Source of the DNA: JBBAGE01 sp041655055
GTDB lineage: Bacteria; Pseudomonadota; Alphaproteobacteria; Rhodobacterales; Rhodobacteraceae
NCBI GenBank assembly: GCA_041655055.1
Contig: JBBAGE010000031.1
Location: forward strand, 1-18,107
Direction: 5' to 3'
DNA length: 18,107 bases
Shown here one piece after another: positions 6,320 through 13,463 of the stretch (positions are counted from its first letter, which is position 1; each line of letters opens with the position of its first letter). The notes under the pieces are model-generated. The model was not told the origin of the DNA. It ran no database searches and saw only the letters and a program-made list of their open reading frames with translations. Position numbers and translations under genes: made by a program.

Positions 6320-7933
6320 TCAGGCGATTTTTGCTGCCGGGGCAGCAGCGTCAAAGGTAAATCCGGTATAGCCGGCCTCGGCGATGCGGTTGCAATGACG
6401 CCGATAGGTATCGACGCCGCCGATATAGGGCAGGAATACGCGCGGTTTGCCGGGCACATTCGCACCCATATACCACGAATTGGCCCGCCCCATCAGTGTC
6501 TTGCCCGCGACCTCGGCGCAATGCGCGACCCATTCGGCCTGCGCATCTGCATCGGCCTCAACCCGGGTGAGCCCGCCTGCCTGCATATATGCCAGCAGGT
6601 CCGAGATCCATTCCACATGCTGTTCGATCGAACCCAGCACATTGGACAGAACCGAGGGGCTGCCCGGCCCGGTAATGGTAAACAGATTGGGAAAACCGCT
6701 GATCATGATGCCCAGCATCGATGCCGGGCCATCGGCCCAGACATCGGCCAGATCGCCCGCCGGGCCGTTTACCCCCACCCGCAGGATCGAGCCGGTCAGC
6801 GCATCGAACCCGGTGGCCAGCACGATCACATCCAGCGGATATTCAGCCGCCTCGGTCACGACGCCTGCGGCGTTAAACCCGGTGATCGGGTCCGCGGCCA
6901 CATCCACCAGCGTCACATTCGCGCGGTTGAAGGTTTCGTAGAAATCCGTGCCCACGGTGATCCGCTTCGCCCCGATCGGATAGCCGTGGGGGATCAGCTT
7001 TTCGGCGGTTTCCGGGTCGCTCACGGCTTCGCGGATACGCGCGCGGACATAATCGGCGGCGGTGGCATTCGCGGCCTCGTCACTGCCGATATCGGTGAAG
7101 GCATAAAGGAAATTGCCGCCGCCCTTTTCCCAGCGCCAGTCATATTCCTTGCGCCGCGTGTCTTCGTCCACCGACAGGGCCGGGACTTTGGGCATATCGG
7201 CCAGCCAGCCGGTGCGGGTTTCTTGCTTGGCGCGGCGGCGCAATTCGGGAAAATTCGCCTGCCAATGGGCGATTTGTTCCTCGGTCAGCGGTTTGTTGCG
7301 GGCCGGCACGCAGAAATGCGGGGTGCGCTGGAACACCGTCAGATGGCCGGCCTGTTTCGCCAGTTCCGGGATCACCTGCACCCCCGATGATCCGGTGCCG
7401 ATCACGCCCACGCGTTTGCCAGCCAGATCGGGCGGGGTCTGCGGCCACTGCCCGGTATGCAGAATCGTGCCGTTGAAATCGGCCTGACCGGGGAAATCCG
7501 GTGCGGTTGCCGACGAAAGGCAACCGGTCGCCAGCACCAGATAGCGGGCCGAAACCGTTTCATCGCCCGCGCGCACGCTCCACTGGCCGGTATCTTCGTT
7601 CCAGCGGGCATCGGCCACGCGGGTGTTGAACTGAAACCCGCTGCGCAGATCCAGCTTGTCGGCCACATGATTCACATAGCGCAGAATTTCGGGCTGGGTG
7701 GCGAAACGCTCGGTCCAGCGCCATTCGGTTTCCAGCTCGGGCAGGAAAGAATACGCATATTCAAGGCTTTCCACATCGCAGCGCGCGCCCGGATAGCGGT
7801 TCCAAAACCATGTGCCGCCCACATCGGGCCCGGCCTCGAACGCGCGGGCCCGCAGGCCGAGTTTGCGCGCCTGATGCAGCATATAAAGCCCGGCAAAACC
7901 GGCGCCGACGATGATCAGATCCGTCGCTGGCAT
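6320..7933 (-). CDS. Baeyer-Villiger-type flavin monooxygenase, first gene of catabolic operon
   Basis: This FAD- and NADPH-dependent class B flavoprotein monooxygenase (537 residues) would insert oxygen next to a ketone to give an ester or lactone. The FAD site is GAGFAG at 10-15 and the NADPH site is GTGSSG at 179-184. Between them lies the exact Baeyer-Villiger fingerprint FNGTILHTGQWP at 153-164 (FxGxxxHxxxWP). The block GGTWFWNRYPGARCD near residues 39-53 is also typical. The frame runs upstream to an ATG at 8098, but that would overlap the divergent GMC gene. The ATG at 7933 has AAAGGAGA about 6 nt upstream and starts right at the Rossmann strand, so it is chosen. Length matches cyclohexanone-monooxygenase relatives. 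It heads the operon, behind a promoter with a shared palindrome-like element. The substrate ketone is unknown. Confidence 0.92.
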   Translation of the reverse strand: MPATDLIIVGAGFAGLYMLHQARKLGLRARAFEAGPDVGGTWFWNRYPGARCDVESLEYAYSFLPELETEWRWTERFATQPEILRYVNHVADKLDLRSGFQFNTRVADARWNEDTGQWSVRAGDETVSARYLVLATGCLSSATAPDFPGQADFNGTILHTGQWPQTPPDLAGKRVGVIGTGSSGVQVIPELAKQAGHLTVFQRTPHFCVPARNKPLTEEQIAHWQANFPELRRRAKQETRTGWLADMPKVPALSVDEDTRRKEYDWRWEKGGGNFLYAFTDIGSDEAANATAADYVRARIREAVSDPETAEKLIPHGYPIGAKRITVGTDFYETFNRANVTLVDVAADPITGFNAAGVVTEAAEYPLDVIVLATGFDALTGSILRVGVNGPAGDLADVWADGPASMLGIMISGFPNLFTITGPGSPSVLSNVLGSIEQHVEWISDLLAYMQAGGLTRVEADADAQAEWVAHCAEVAGKTLMGRANSWYMGANVPGKPRVFLPYIGGVDTYRRHCNRIAEAGYTGFTFDAAAPAAKIA

Positions 7934-7955
7934 GACATTCTCCTTTGTTGCGCGA

Positions 7956-8018
7956 AAGCTAGTGTGGAAATGCGAATATATGCAAGAAGTATTTCCAATA
8001 GCGATTGTTTTTCTGTAT
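7956..8018 (-). promoter_or_regulatory. Predicted promoter and upstream element of the monooxygenase operon
   Basis: Read on the minus strand, a 21-bp palindrome-like element (8018 to 7998, starting ATACAG and ending ATCGCTAT) is followed by 12 nt, then -35 TTGCAT (7985-7980), 18 nt, and -10 TAGCTT (7961-7956). The layout matches those of the two binding-protein genes base for base in spacing up to the -35. The leader before the monooxygenase ATG would be only about 16 nt, but it still includes the AAAGGAGA. The element also lies 24 nt upstream of the GMC start, so a bound protein could affect that gene as well. Confidence 0.5.
7965..7997. promoter_or_regulatory. Inverted repeat overlapping the monooxygenase promoter
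   Basis: TGGAAAT (7965-7971) and ATTTCCA (7991-7997) form a perfect 7-bp inverted repeat with 19 nt between the arms. One arm lies in the spacer of the predicted monooxygenase promoter and the other just upstream of its -35. This is a plausible second operator in the divergent control region of the monooxygenase and GMC genes. Confidence 0.4.
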
Positions 8019-8041
8019 GACGAATTTGAGGGAGGACTCAG

Positions 8042-9766
8042 ATGGATAGCGATTACATTATTGTAGGGGGTGGATCGGCCGGTTGCGTGCTTGCACATCG
8101 CCTGTCAGAAGATCCGGCCCGCCGGGTTATTTTGATCGAGGCGGGGCGCGATGTGACGGCTGCCAACATGCCCGATGACCTGCGCGCCGCCTATCCGGGC
8201 AAGGCATATATCAACCCGGATTACCTGTGGCCCGCGTTGCAGGTGCGCTCTATCGGGCGCGGCGGGCATAACAGCACCGAAGGCGCCGTGCGCCGGGCCT
8301 ATGCGCAGGCGCGCATCCTCGGCGGGGGCTCGACCGTCAATGGCCAGATGGCCAATTGGGGCGTGCCGTCGGATTATACCGATTGGGAGGAACTGGGCGC
8401 CGCAGGCTGGGGCTGGGACGGGGTGTTTCCCTATTTCCGCAAGGTCGAGACCGATCTGGATTTCCCCGGCCCCAATCACGGCAGCGAGGGGCGGATCAAG
8501 GTGCGCCGCATTCCGCGTTCGCAATGGTCCGGGCATCAGGCGGCGGTGGCAGAGGGCCTGTCCGAACTGGGCTATCCAGAACTGGCCGATCAGAATGGCG
8601 ATTGGGGTGATGGCTGGTTCTCGCTTGTCCATAACAATGTCGATGAACATCGCGTGTCCGCCGCCACGGCCTATCTTGATACCGAAACCCGCGCGCGGCC
8701 CAATTTGCAGGTGCTGACCGATACCGAGGTCGAGGGGCTGACTTTCGACGGGCTGCGCTGCACAGGCGTGACCATCCGGCAGGGCACCGGGACCAAGGCG
8801 CTGAGCGCGCGCGAAGTGGTGCTGTCGGCGGGCGCGATCCATTCGCCCGCGATGCTTTTGCGTGCAGGCATCGGGCCTGCGGCCGATCTGCGCGATCTGG
8901 GGATCACGCCTCGGGTGTCGCTGGCCGGTGTCGGGCGCGGGCTGATGGACCATCCGCAGATCGCGCTGGGTTCGTTCATGCGCCGCGATGCGCGGATGGA
9001 TGGTCAGACCGGGCGCCATGTGCAGGTGGGGCTGCGCTATACATCGGGCATCGCCGATGCGCCCCCGGGCGATATGTTTCTGGGCGCGGGCAGCCGCACC
9101 GCATGGCATGCAGTGGGCGCACAGCTTGGGGCGCTGACCGTCTGGGTCAACAAAACCTTTTCGCGCGACGGGGCGGTGAAACTCGCCTCGGCTGATCCAC
9201 GGGTTTCGCCCGATGTGGATTTCCGCCTGCTCTCGGACCGGCGCGATCTTGAGCGTCTGAAAGAGGGCTTTCATCTGATGGCCAAGCTGCAGATGAGCGC
9301 GGCGATGCGCAAGGTGGCCACCACGCCATTCCCCGCCAGCTATACCGACCGGGCGCGGCAGGTGGGGGTGGTCAACACCCGCAACAAGATGCTGACCGGG
9401 GCGCTTGCAGCATTCCTTGATGGGCCGGGCGTGGTGCGCGATACGTTGCTGCGCAATTTCGTCATGTCGCGCCATGATTTTGAAACCTGCCTGCGCGATG
9501 ACGAAGCGCTTGAGGATTTCATCATCGAATCTGTGGCCGGTATCTGGCACGCGTCCTGTTCGTGCCGGATGGGCGCTGCGGGCGATCCGATGGCGGTAAC
9601 CGATGAAACCGGCCGGGTGCGCGGCATCGATGGGCTCAGGGTTTGTGATGCGTCGATCTTTCCCTCGGTGCCCTCGGCCAATACCAATATGCCGGTGATG
9701 ATGGTTGCCGAAAAGATTTCGGACGCGATCCGGGCCGACGAAGCGGGGTTGCGCGCGGCGTCATGA
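8042..9766 (+). CDS. GMC-family FAD-dependent alcohol dehydrogenase/oxidase (choline dehydrogenase-like)
   Basis: The 574-residue flavoprotein belongs to the glucose-methanol-choline family, which oxidises alcohols and passes electrons to a quinone or oxygen. The FAD-binding GGGSAG is at 9-14, the GMC signature ARILGGGSTVNG at 90-101, and the second signature GAIHSPAMLLRAGIGP at 264-279. The C-terminal half has the active-site His503 in GIWHASCSCRMG and the Asn pair in SANTNMP (545-551), then the closing FAD helix. No signal peptide is present, so it acts in the cytoplasm or on the inner face of the membrane. GGGAGGA lies about 6 nt before the ATG. It is divergent from the monooxygenase gene with 108 bp between starts, implying shared control. 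It may supply the ketone for the monooxygenase (inference). Confidence 0.92.
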   Translation: MDSDYIIVGGGSAGCVLAHRLSEDPARRVILIEAGRDVTAANMPDDLRAAYPGKAYINPDYLWPALQVRSIGRGGHNSTEGAVRRAYAQARILGGGSTVNGQMANWGVPSDYTDWEELGAAGWGWDGVFPYFRKVETDLDFPGPNHGSEGRIKVRRIPRSQWSGHQAAVAEGLSELGYPELADQNGDWGDGWFSLVHNNVDEHRVSAATAYLDTETRARPNLQVLTDTEVEGLTFDGLRCTGVTIRQGTGTKALSAREVVLSAGAIHSPAMLLRAGIGPAADLRDLGITPRVSLAGVGRGLMDHPQIALGSFMRRDARMDGQTGRHVQVGLRYTSGIADAPPGDMFLGAGSRTAWHAVGAQLGALTVWVNKTFSRDGAVKLASADPRVSPDVDFRLLSDRRDLERLKEGFHLMAKLQMSAAMRKVATTPFPASYTDRARQVGVVNTRNKMLTGALAAFLDGPGVVRDTLLRNFVMSRHDFETCLRDDEALEDFIIESVAGIWHASCSCRMGAAGDPMAVTDETGRVRGIDGLRVCDASIFPSVPSANTNMPVMMVAEKISDAIRADEAGLRAAS

Positions 9767-9767
9767 A

Positions 9768-9825
9768 AAAGGCGGCCCGAAGGCCGCCTTTCCCGTGCAA
9801 TTCGGGCCCGTCGCGCGACGGGCCC
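9768..9825. terminator. Two strong hairpins between convergent GMC and binding-protein genes
   Basis: Hairpin one pairs AAAGGCGGCC (9768-9777) with GGCCGCCTTT (9782-9791) around CGAA; its A run becomes a U run for the minus-strand transcript. Hairpin two is a perfect 22-bp palindrome (9804-9825) with arm GGGCCCGTCGC, followed on the plus strand by TTATTGTTT. Together they act as a two-way terminator, one hairpin suited to each direction. Confidence 0.85.
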
Positions 9826-9833
9826 TTATTGTT

Positions 9834-10862
9834 TCATTCGCCACGTGCGACGGGCAGCACCATGGTTTCAAAGGCGGCGGCGCTGAAATCCGCATCCGGG
9901 TTATTGGATTTCTGCATGTCCAGCAAATCGTTCCAGCCCTGCTCCGTAGCAGTGGCGGTTTCCCAGAGCGAGGCGATGCCCACTGCATAGGCGGCATCCC
10001 AGATCGTGTCATCCATCTCTTCGTAGGCGACGTTCTTCAGATCGCGGGAATAACGCTCGGGTTCGGCGCGCAGGGCCGCGATAATATCGACGAAGGCCGC
10101 GTGGAGGTTTTCTTCTTTGCCGGGGTTATTGGCAAGCCAGGTTTCCGAAGCAAAGACCGTCACCGTCGGAAGTTCCGCCAGCGCAGGCAGATCGCCGCGC
10201 GGGACGCTGATCCAGCTCACAATCTGGTCGGTCGCTTCCAGATCGGCAAAGGCGCCGCCGCTCCAAAGCGCAGACTGGAACGAGTTGTTGGCAAGCCCTT
10301 CGCGCATCGCAACCTGATCGACCAGAGTGCGATAGCTGATGGCGCTCATGCTCATATCCGCATCGCGAAACATCTGTTCAAGCATGTTGTAATAGAGGGT
10401 GCCGGGTGCGCTGGTCACCAGGCTCATGCCTTCCAGCGCCGCGACGCGCTCGTTCACCGGGGCATCAATGGCAACGCCCGTGGCCTCGGCGGCAGCGCTT
10501 GTTACAAAGATCTCTGCAAGCGGACCCTGCAAAACTGCGACCGCTTTGATCGGCGCACCTTCGACCCCCGCAAAAACACCGGTCGGCGCCGAAACCGAGC
10601 ACATATCCACATCATTCGACAGCAACGCCGCGATGCAGTTGGCCGCATTGGCGCGCATGTCCACCGGCCGCACGTCAAGCCCGTGCGCATTATAGAATTC
10701 GGGCGCGACATCGGCCATGTAAAGGTGAAAGCCGGTGTTGAACAGCGTGGAATAGCCGATACGAACCTGCGTATCTTCGGCCATCGCCGGGGCAGTAAGA
10801 AGGGTGGCCGAAGCAACCCCCGCTGCGGCCATCATGCCGCGGGCGAGCCAAGTATTGGTCAA
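9834..10862 (-). CDS. NMT1/THI5-like ABC transporter substrate-binding protein (first copy)
   Basis: This 342-residue secreted protein is a periplasmic binding protein of the NMT1/THI5-like, SsuA/TauA-related group, delivering a small organic molecule to an ABC importer. A signal peptide runs to about residue 28 (AAAGVASATLLTAPAMA, cut before ED). The mature part begins VRIGYSTLFNTGFHLYMADV. An ATG at 10883 is possible, but it has no ribosome binding site and its added codons contain a GGGAGGA 7 nt before a TTG at 10862; TTG is therefore taken as the start. The middle of the protein (ANCIAALLSNDVDMCSV, LQGPLAEIFVTSA, SAPGT) is clearly paralogous to the binding protein at the right end of the window. 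No permease or ATPase gene adjoins it. The ligand is unknown; a precursor for the nearby oxidation cluster is a guess. Confidence 0.87.
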   Translation of the reverse strand: MTNTWLARGMMAAAGVASATLLTAPAMAEDTQVRIGYSTLFNTGFHLYMADVAPEFYNAHGLDVRPVDMRANAANCIAALLSNDVDMCSVSAPTGVFAGVEGAPIKAVAVLQGPLAEIFVTSAAAEATGVAIDAPVNERVAALEGMSLVTSAPGTLYYNMLEQMFRDADMSMSAISYRTLVDQVAMREGLANNSFQSALWSGGAFADLEATDQIVSWISVPRGDLPALAELPTVTVFASETWLANNPGKEENLHAAFVDIIAALRAEPERYSRDLKNVAYEEMDDTIWDAAYAVGIASLWETATATEQGWNDLLDMQKSNNPDADFSAAAFETMVLPVARGE

Positions 10863-10920
10863 GATGATATCCTCCCAGAACATAAACGGGCGCGCGAAAC
10901 TCTTGGCGGCGCCACGCCGA

Positions 10921-10983
10921 ATCCTACCACCGCTTTTCCTGTTGTGGCAAGAAATTATCTATATAGAGAACATCATTTTTAGA
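10921..10983 (-). promoter_or_regulatory. Predicted promoter and upstream element of the first binding-protein gene
   Basis: On the minus strand, a 21-bp element (10983 to 10963, ending TTCTCTAT) is followed by 12 nt, -35 TTGCCA (10950-10945), 18 nt and -10 TAGGAT (10926-10921). The leader to the TTG start is about 50 nt. Only the promoter-proximal half of the element is well conserved. A plus-strand run TATAGAGAA-C-ATCATT differs by one base from the corresponding run at 17483-17498. Confidence 0.55.
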
Positions 10984-10999
10984 TGAGAATGTGGGCCGA

Positions 11000-11020
11000 G
11001 GCGGGCAGAATATGCCCGCC
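11000..11020. terminator. Possible weak terminator after the LLM gene
   Basis: GGCGGGCA (11000-11007) pairs perfectly with TGCCCGCC (11013-11020) around a GAATA loop, 13 nt past the LLM stop. No U run follows on the minus strand, so termination of the F420 operon here would be Rho-assisted or incomplete, and some read-through into the binding-protein gene is possible. Confidence 0.45.
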
Positions 11021-11033
11021 CGCCCCGTTTTCG

Positions 11034-11951
11034 TCAGGCGATCAGGTCGCGGAAGCGCTTCAGGCTCGAAATCTGTTCCGGCGCGGTCTTGCCGGAAAAG
11101 CGGATATGGATGTGCTGCGCACCCAATGCGTGCAGCGCCGCAATTTCGGATGTGACCTGTTCGCGCGATTTGCCATCGGGGTAATAGCCCAGCTCAAGCT
11201 GGATGCTCGCGGGATCACGCCCGGCGGCGGTGGCGGCGTCATTCACCTTGGCGATCGCCTCTTGCGCGGCGGCATCGAGCGTTTCATCCCCCGGCGCGAT
11301 CTGGAACAGCGGGCACCAGCCATCGCCGATGCGGCCGATCCGGTTCAGCACCACATCCGGCGGCACCGGGCTTTCGGTGCGCCCGGCGCCGATCCAGATC
11401 GGAATCGGCCGCTGGATCGGCTTCGGGCGGATGTTCACATGCTGCAGGTCATGGAAATCGCCTTTGAATTCCACGACATCCTCGGTCCAGAGCAGCCGCA
11501 GCACATGCACCTGCTCCTCGAACCGGCGGGCGCGGGTCTTGAATTCGGTCTCGAGCGCGGCAAACTCGGGCTGGTTGTAGCCCAGCCCGACGCCCAGCAG
11601 CATCCGCCCGCCCGAAAGCGTATCGATCATCGCCGCCTGTTTCGCCACCAGCGCAGTCTGGCGCTGCGGCAGGCCCAGAACGCCGGTCACCAGCTTTACC
11701 TTGCTGGTCAGATGGCAAAGATAGGCCATCAGGGTAAAGACTTCGTTGAAGCTCGATTCCGCCGTATAGGGCGTATAGGGCATTTCGGGGTGTTTGGTAA
11801 CATCGACGCCGACGATATGGTCGACAAAGCGGACCTTGTCATAGCCTTCGGCCTCGGCGGTGGTGATGAACTCGATCATCCCCTGGAAATCATCCAGATG
11901 GGTGAACTGATTCACGTTGACGGCATATTTCACGATTTCATGCGGCTGCAT
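11034..11951 (-). CDS. LLM-class (luciferase-like) F420-dependent oxidoreductase, probable
   Basis: The 305-residue protein has the TIM-barrel fold of the bacterial luciferase superfamily, closest in style to the TIGR03619 (Rv2161c-like) group, which is predicted to use F420. Supporting blocks are LGLPQRQTALVAKQAAMIDTLSGGR (about 92-116), MLLGVGLGYNQPEF (117-130), LRLLWTEDVVEFKG (151-164) and RPKPIQRPIPIWIGAG (175-190). Use of F420 rather than FMN is inferred from the group and, above all, from its place as last gene of an F420 operon. An ATG at 12059 exists, but the one at 11951 has GAGGGAG about 6 nt upstream and gives the normal N-terminus. That start lies 14 nt inside the end of cofC, so translation is coupled to cofactor synthesis. 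The substrate is unknown. Confidence 0.85.
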   Translation of the reverse strand: MQPHEIVKYAVNVNQFTHLDDFQGMIEFITTAEAEGYDKVRFVDHIVGVDVTKHPEMPYTPYTAESSFNEVFTLMAYLCHLTSKVKLVTGVLGLPQRQTALVAKQAAMIDTLSGGRMLLGVGLGYNQPEFAALETEFKTRARRFEEQVHVLRLLWTEDVVEFKGDFHDLQHVNIRPKPIQRPIPIWIGAGRTESPVPPDVVLNRIGRIGDGWCPLFQIAPGDETLDAAAQEAIAKVNDAATAAGRDPASIQLELGYYPDGKSREQVTSEIAALHALGAQHIHIRFSGKTAPEQISSLKRFRDLIA

Positions 11952-12561
11952 CTTCGCTCCCTCGTTTGGTGGTTTTCGGGTTTCCATTGGGTTCCGGGGC
12001 ATCAGGCCAGGCGGCCAGATCCGCGCCGGTGTCGATATCCATGGCGAGTGTTTCGTCATGGTGGATGGTCAGCGGCTGGCCGATCCGCGCGGCCTCGGCC
12101 ATGTGGCGGGCAAGGCTGCCGGGGCCGTAGGCGAAGGCGAAATCGCGCCGCGCGGCGGCGGGCAGCACCAGCAGGTTGGTGCCGTCATCGTGCCGGTCGG
12201 GCACCAGCGTGATCCCGGGGCGGGCGGCGGCGGCCAGCAGCGCGGCGGCGGTCAGCCCCGGCAGATCGGTGGGCAGGATCACCAGCGGCGCATCGCCGCC
12301 CAGCAAATCGGCCCCCGCCCGCAGCGCAGGGTTGAGCCCGCGCCCCGGATCGGGAAGCGTTATCGCGCCATGGGCATGGGCCAGCGCCGCGACCTCACTA
12401 TCATCGGTCACGATGGCGATGCGGGCCTCGATCCCTTGCAATGCGGTGAGCGTCCGCTCCAGCATCTCGCGGCAAAGCGCCTCGCGCGCTGGCGCCGTCA
12501 GCACCGCCGCGAGGCGCGATTTCCCGCACCGGAAGCTTTTGCAGGGGATCAGGATGTCCAT
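11938..12561 (-). CDS. cofC: CofC/FbiD: phospholactate (or phosphoenolpyruvate) guanylyltransferase
   Basis: This 207-residue nucleotidyltransferase activates 2-phospho-L-lactate, phosphoenolpyruvate or 3-phosphoglycerate with GTP, giving the donor used by CofD in F420 synthesis. Family marks are MDILIPCKSFRCGKSRLA at the N-terminus (Lys14, Ser15 and Arg16 at the GTP site), PDPGRGLNPAL (70-80), ILPTDLPGL (95-103, metal-binding Asp99), PDRHDDGTNLL (121-131), GPGSLARHMAEA (146-157) and DIDTGADL (175-182). Which of the three phosphoacids it prefers cannot be settled by eye. The last 20 residues or so are Pro/Lys/Ala-rich, look disordered, and run over the start of the LLM gene. Its own start lies 13 nt inside the end of cofD with no strong ribosome binding site, implying coupled translation. 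Confidence 0.92.
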   Translation of the reverse strand: MDILIPCKSFRCGKSRLAAVLTAPAREALCREMLERTLTALQGIEARIAIVTDDSEVAALAHAHGAITLPDPGRGLNPALRAGADLLGGDAPLVILPTDLPGLTAAALLAAAARPGITLVPDRHDDGTNLLVLPAAARRDFAFAYGPGSLARHMAEAARIGQPLTIHHDETLAMDIDTGADLAAWPDAPEPNGNPKTTKRGSEDAAA

Positions 12562-13463
12562 GAGGCCATCTCAAGACAGGCGCGGGCCACGGCCGCGCGA
12601 TCCGCATCGGATTTCATCAGCGTCTGCGTCACCTTCGCGGGCACCGGCAGCCGCGCGGCAAGCTCTGCATCCGCATCGTCGATCACCATGGCGGTGAGCA
12701 GCCCGGCGTAATGCGCGGCAATGCCCGCGGGCGAGACCTCATGCCCCAGATCGCGCATCAACTGCGCCGCGGGGCCCTTCACCGCCTGCCCCCCGATGAT
12801 GGGCGAGACGGCGATCACCGGCACCTCCGGGATCGCTTCGCGCAGGCCCGGAACGGCGAGGATCGGATCAAGCGAGATGAACGGGTTCGAGGGGCACAGG
12901 ATGATCGCATCCGCCGCTTGCAGGGCCTCCGTCACAACGGGGGCGGGCCGTGCGGTCTCGATGCCCGCAAAACGAAAGCCGGTCACCGAAGGCGCGGCGC
13001 GCTGGCGCACGAACCAGTCCTGAAAGGCGATCTCGCCCCCCGGCGTCTGCACAATGGTGGCTACCGGATCATCCGTCATCGGCAGGATCCGCGCCCCGAT
13101 GCCCAGCCGCGCGGCGATGCTGGCGGTCACGCCCGAAAGGCGTTCACCCGCCGCAAGCCGCTGGCTGCGGATCAGGTGCAGCGCCAGATCGCGGTCTCCG
13201 AGCAGGAACCAGTCTTCTCCGCCCAGAAGCCGCAGTTGGTCCATCATCGCCGTGGTCTCGTCCGCGACGCCCCAGCCCTGTTCGCGGTTGGCGATGCCGG
13301 CGAGCGTGTAGGTGACGGTATCGAGATCCGGGCAGATGCGCAGACCGAGATGGGTGAAATCATCGCCGGTATTGACGATCACCGTCAGATCCACCTCGCA
13401 TTGCGCCAGACCCTGCGCCAGACGCGCGCCGCCGACGCCACCGGCCAATGCCACGATCTTCAT
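12549..13463 (-). CDS. cofD: CofD/FbiA: 2-phospho-L-lactate transferase
   Basis: This 304-residue enzyme joins the CofC product to the deazaflavin F0, giving F420-0, or dehydro-F420-0 if the donor is made from phosphoenolpyruvate. Conserved blocks are clear: AGGVGGARLAQGL (7-19), NTGDDFTHLGLRICPDLDT (31-49, with the Asp residues that hold metal and donor), FLLGDRDLALHLIRS (86-100), CPSNPFISLDPILAVPG (190-206) and VSPIIGGQAVKGPAA (219-233). Length is usual for the family (about 300-330). Its ATG overlaps the cofE stop as ATGA. This is one of the two most diagnostic genes of an F420 pathway and the match is strong throughout. Confidence 0.96.
   Translation of the reverse strand: MKIVALAGGVGGARLAQGLAQCEVDLTVIVNTGDDFTHLGLRICPDLDTVTYTLAGIANREQGWGVADETTAMMDQLRLLGGEDWFLLGDRDLALHLIRSQRLAAGERLSGVTASIAARLGIGARILPMTDDPVATIVQTPGGEIAFQDWFVRQRAAPSVTGFRFAGIETARPAPVVTEALQAADAIILCPSNPFISLDPILAVPGLREAIPEVPVIAVSPIIGGQAVKGPAAQLMRDLGHEVSPAGIAAHYAGLLTAMVIDDADAELAARLPVPAKVTQTLMKSDADRAAVARACLEMASWTS

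Noticed and set aside
7980..7998. Possible sigma54 promoter (TGG...TTGC) before the monooxygenase
   Set aside because: The GG to GC distance is one base too long, and the two other promoters with the same layout lack the GG.
7934..8098. Upstream extension of the monooxygenase to an ATG at 8098
   Set aside because: It would add 55 unconserved residues, overlap the divergent GMC gene and ignore the strong AAAGGAGA in front of 7933.
11952..12059. Upstream extension of the LLM protein to an ATG at 12059
   Set aside because: It lies wholly inside cofC in another frame, is Pro/Arg-rich, and the ATG at 11951 has a good ribosome binding site and the family N-terminus.
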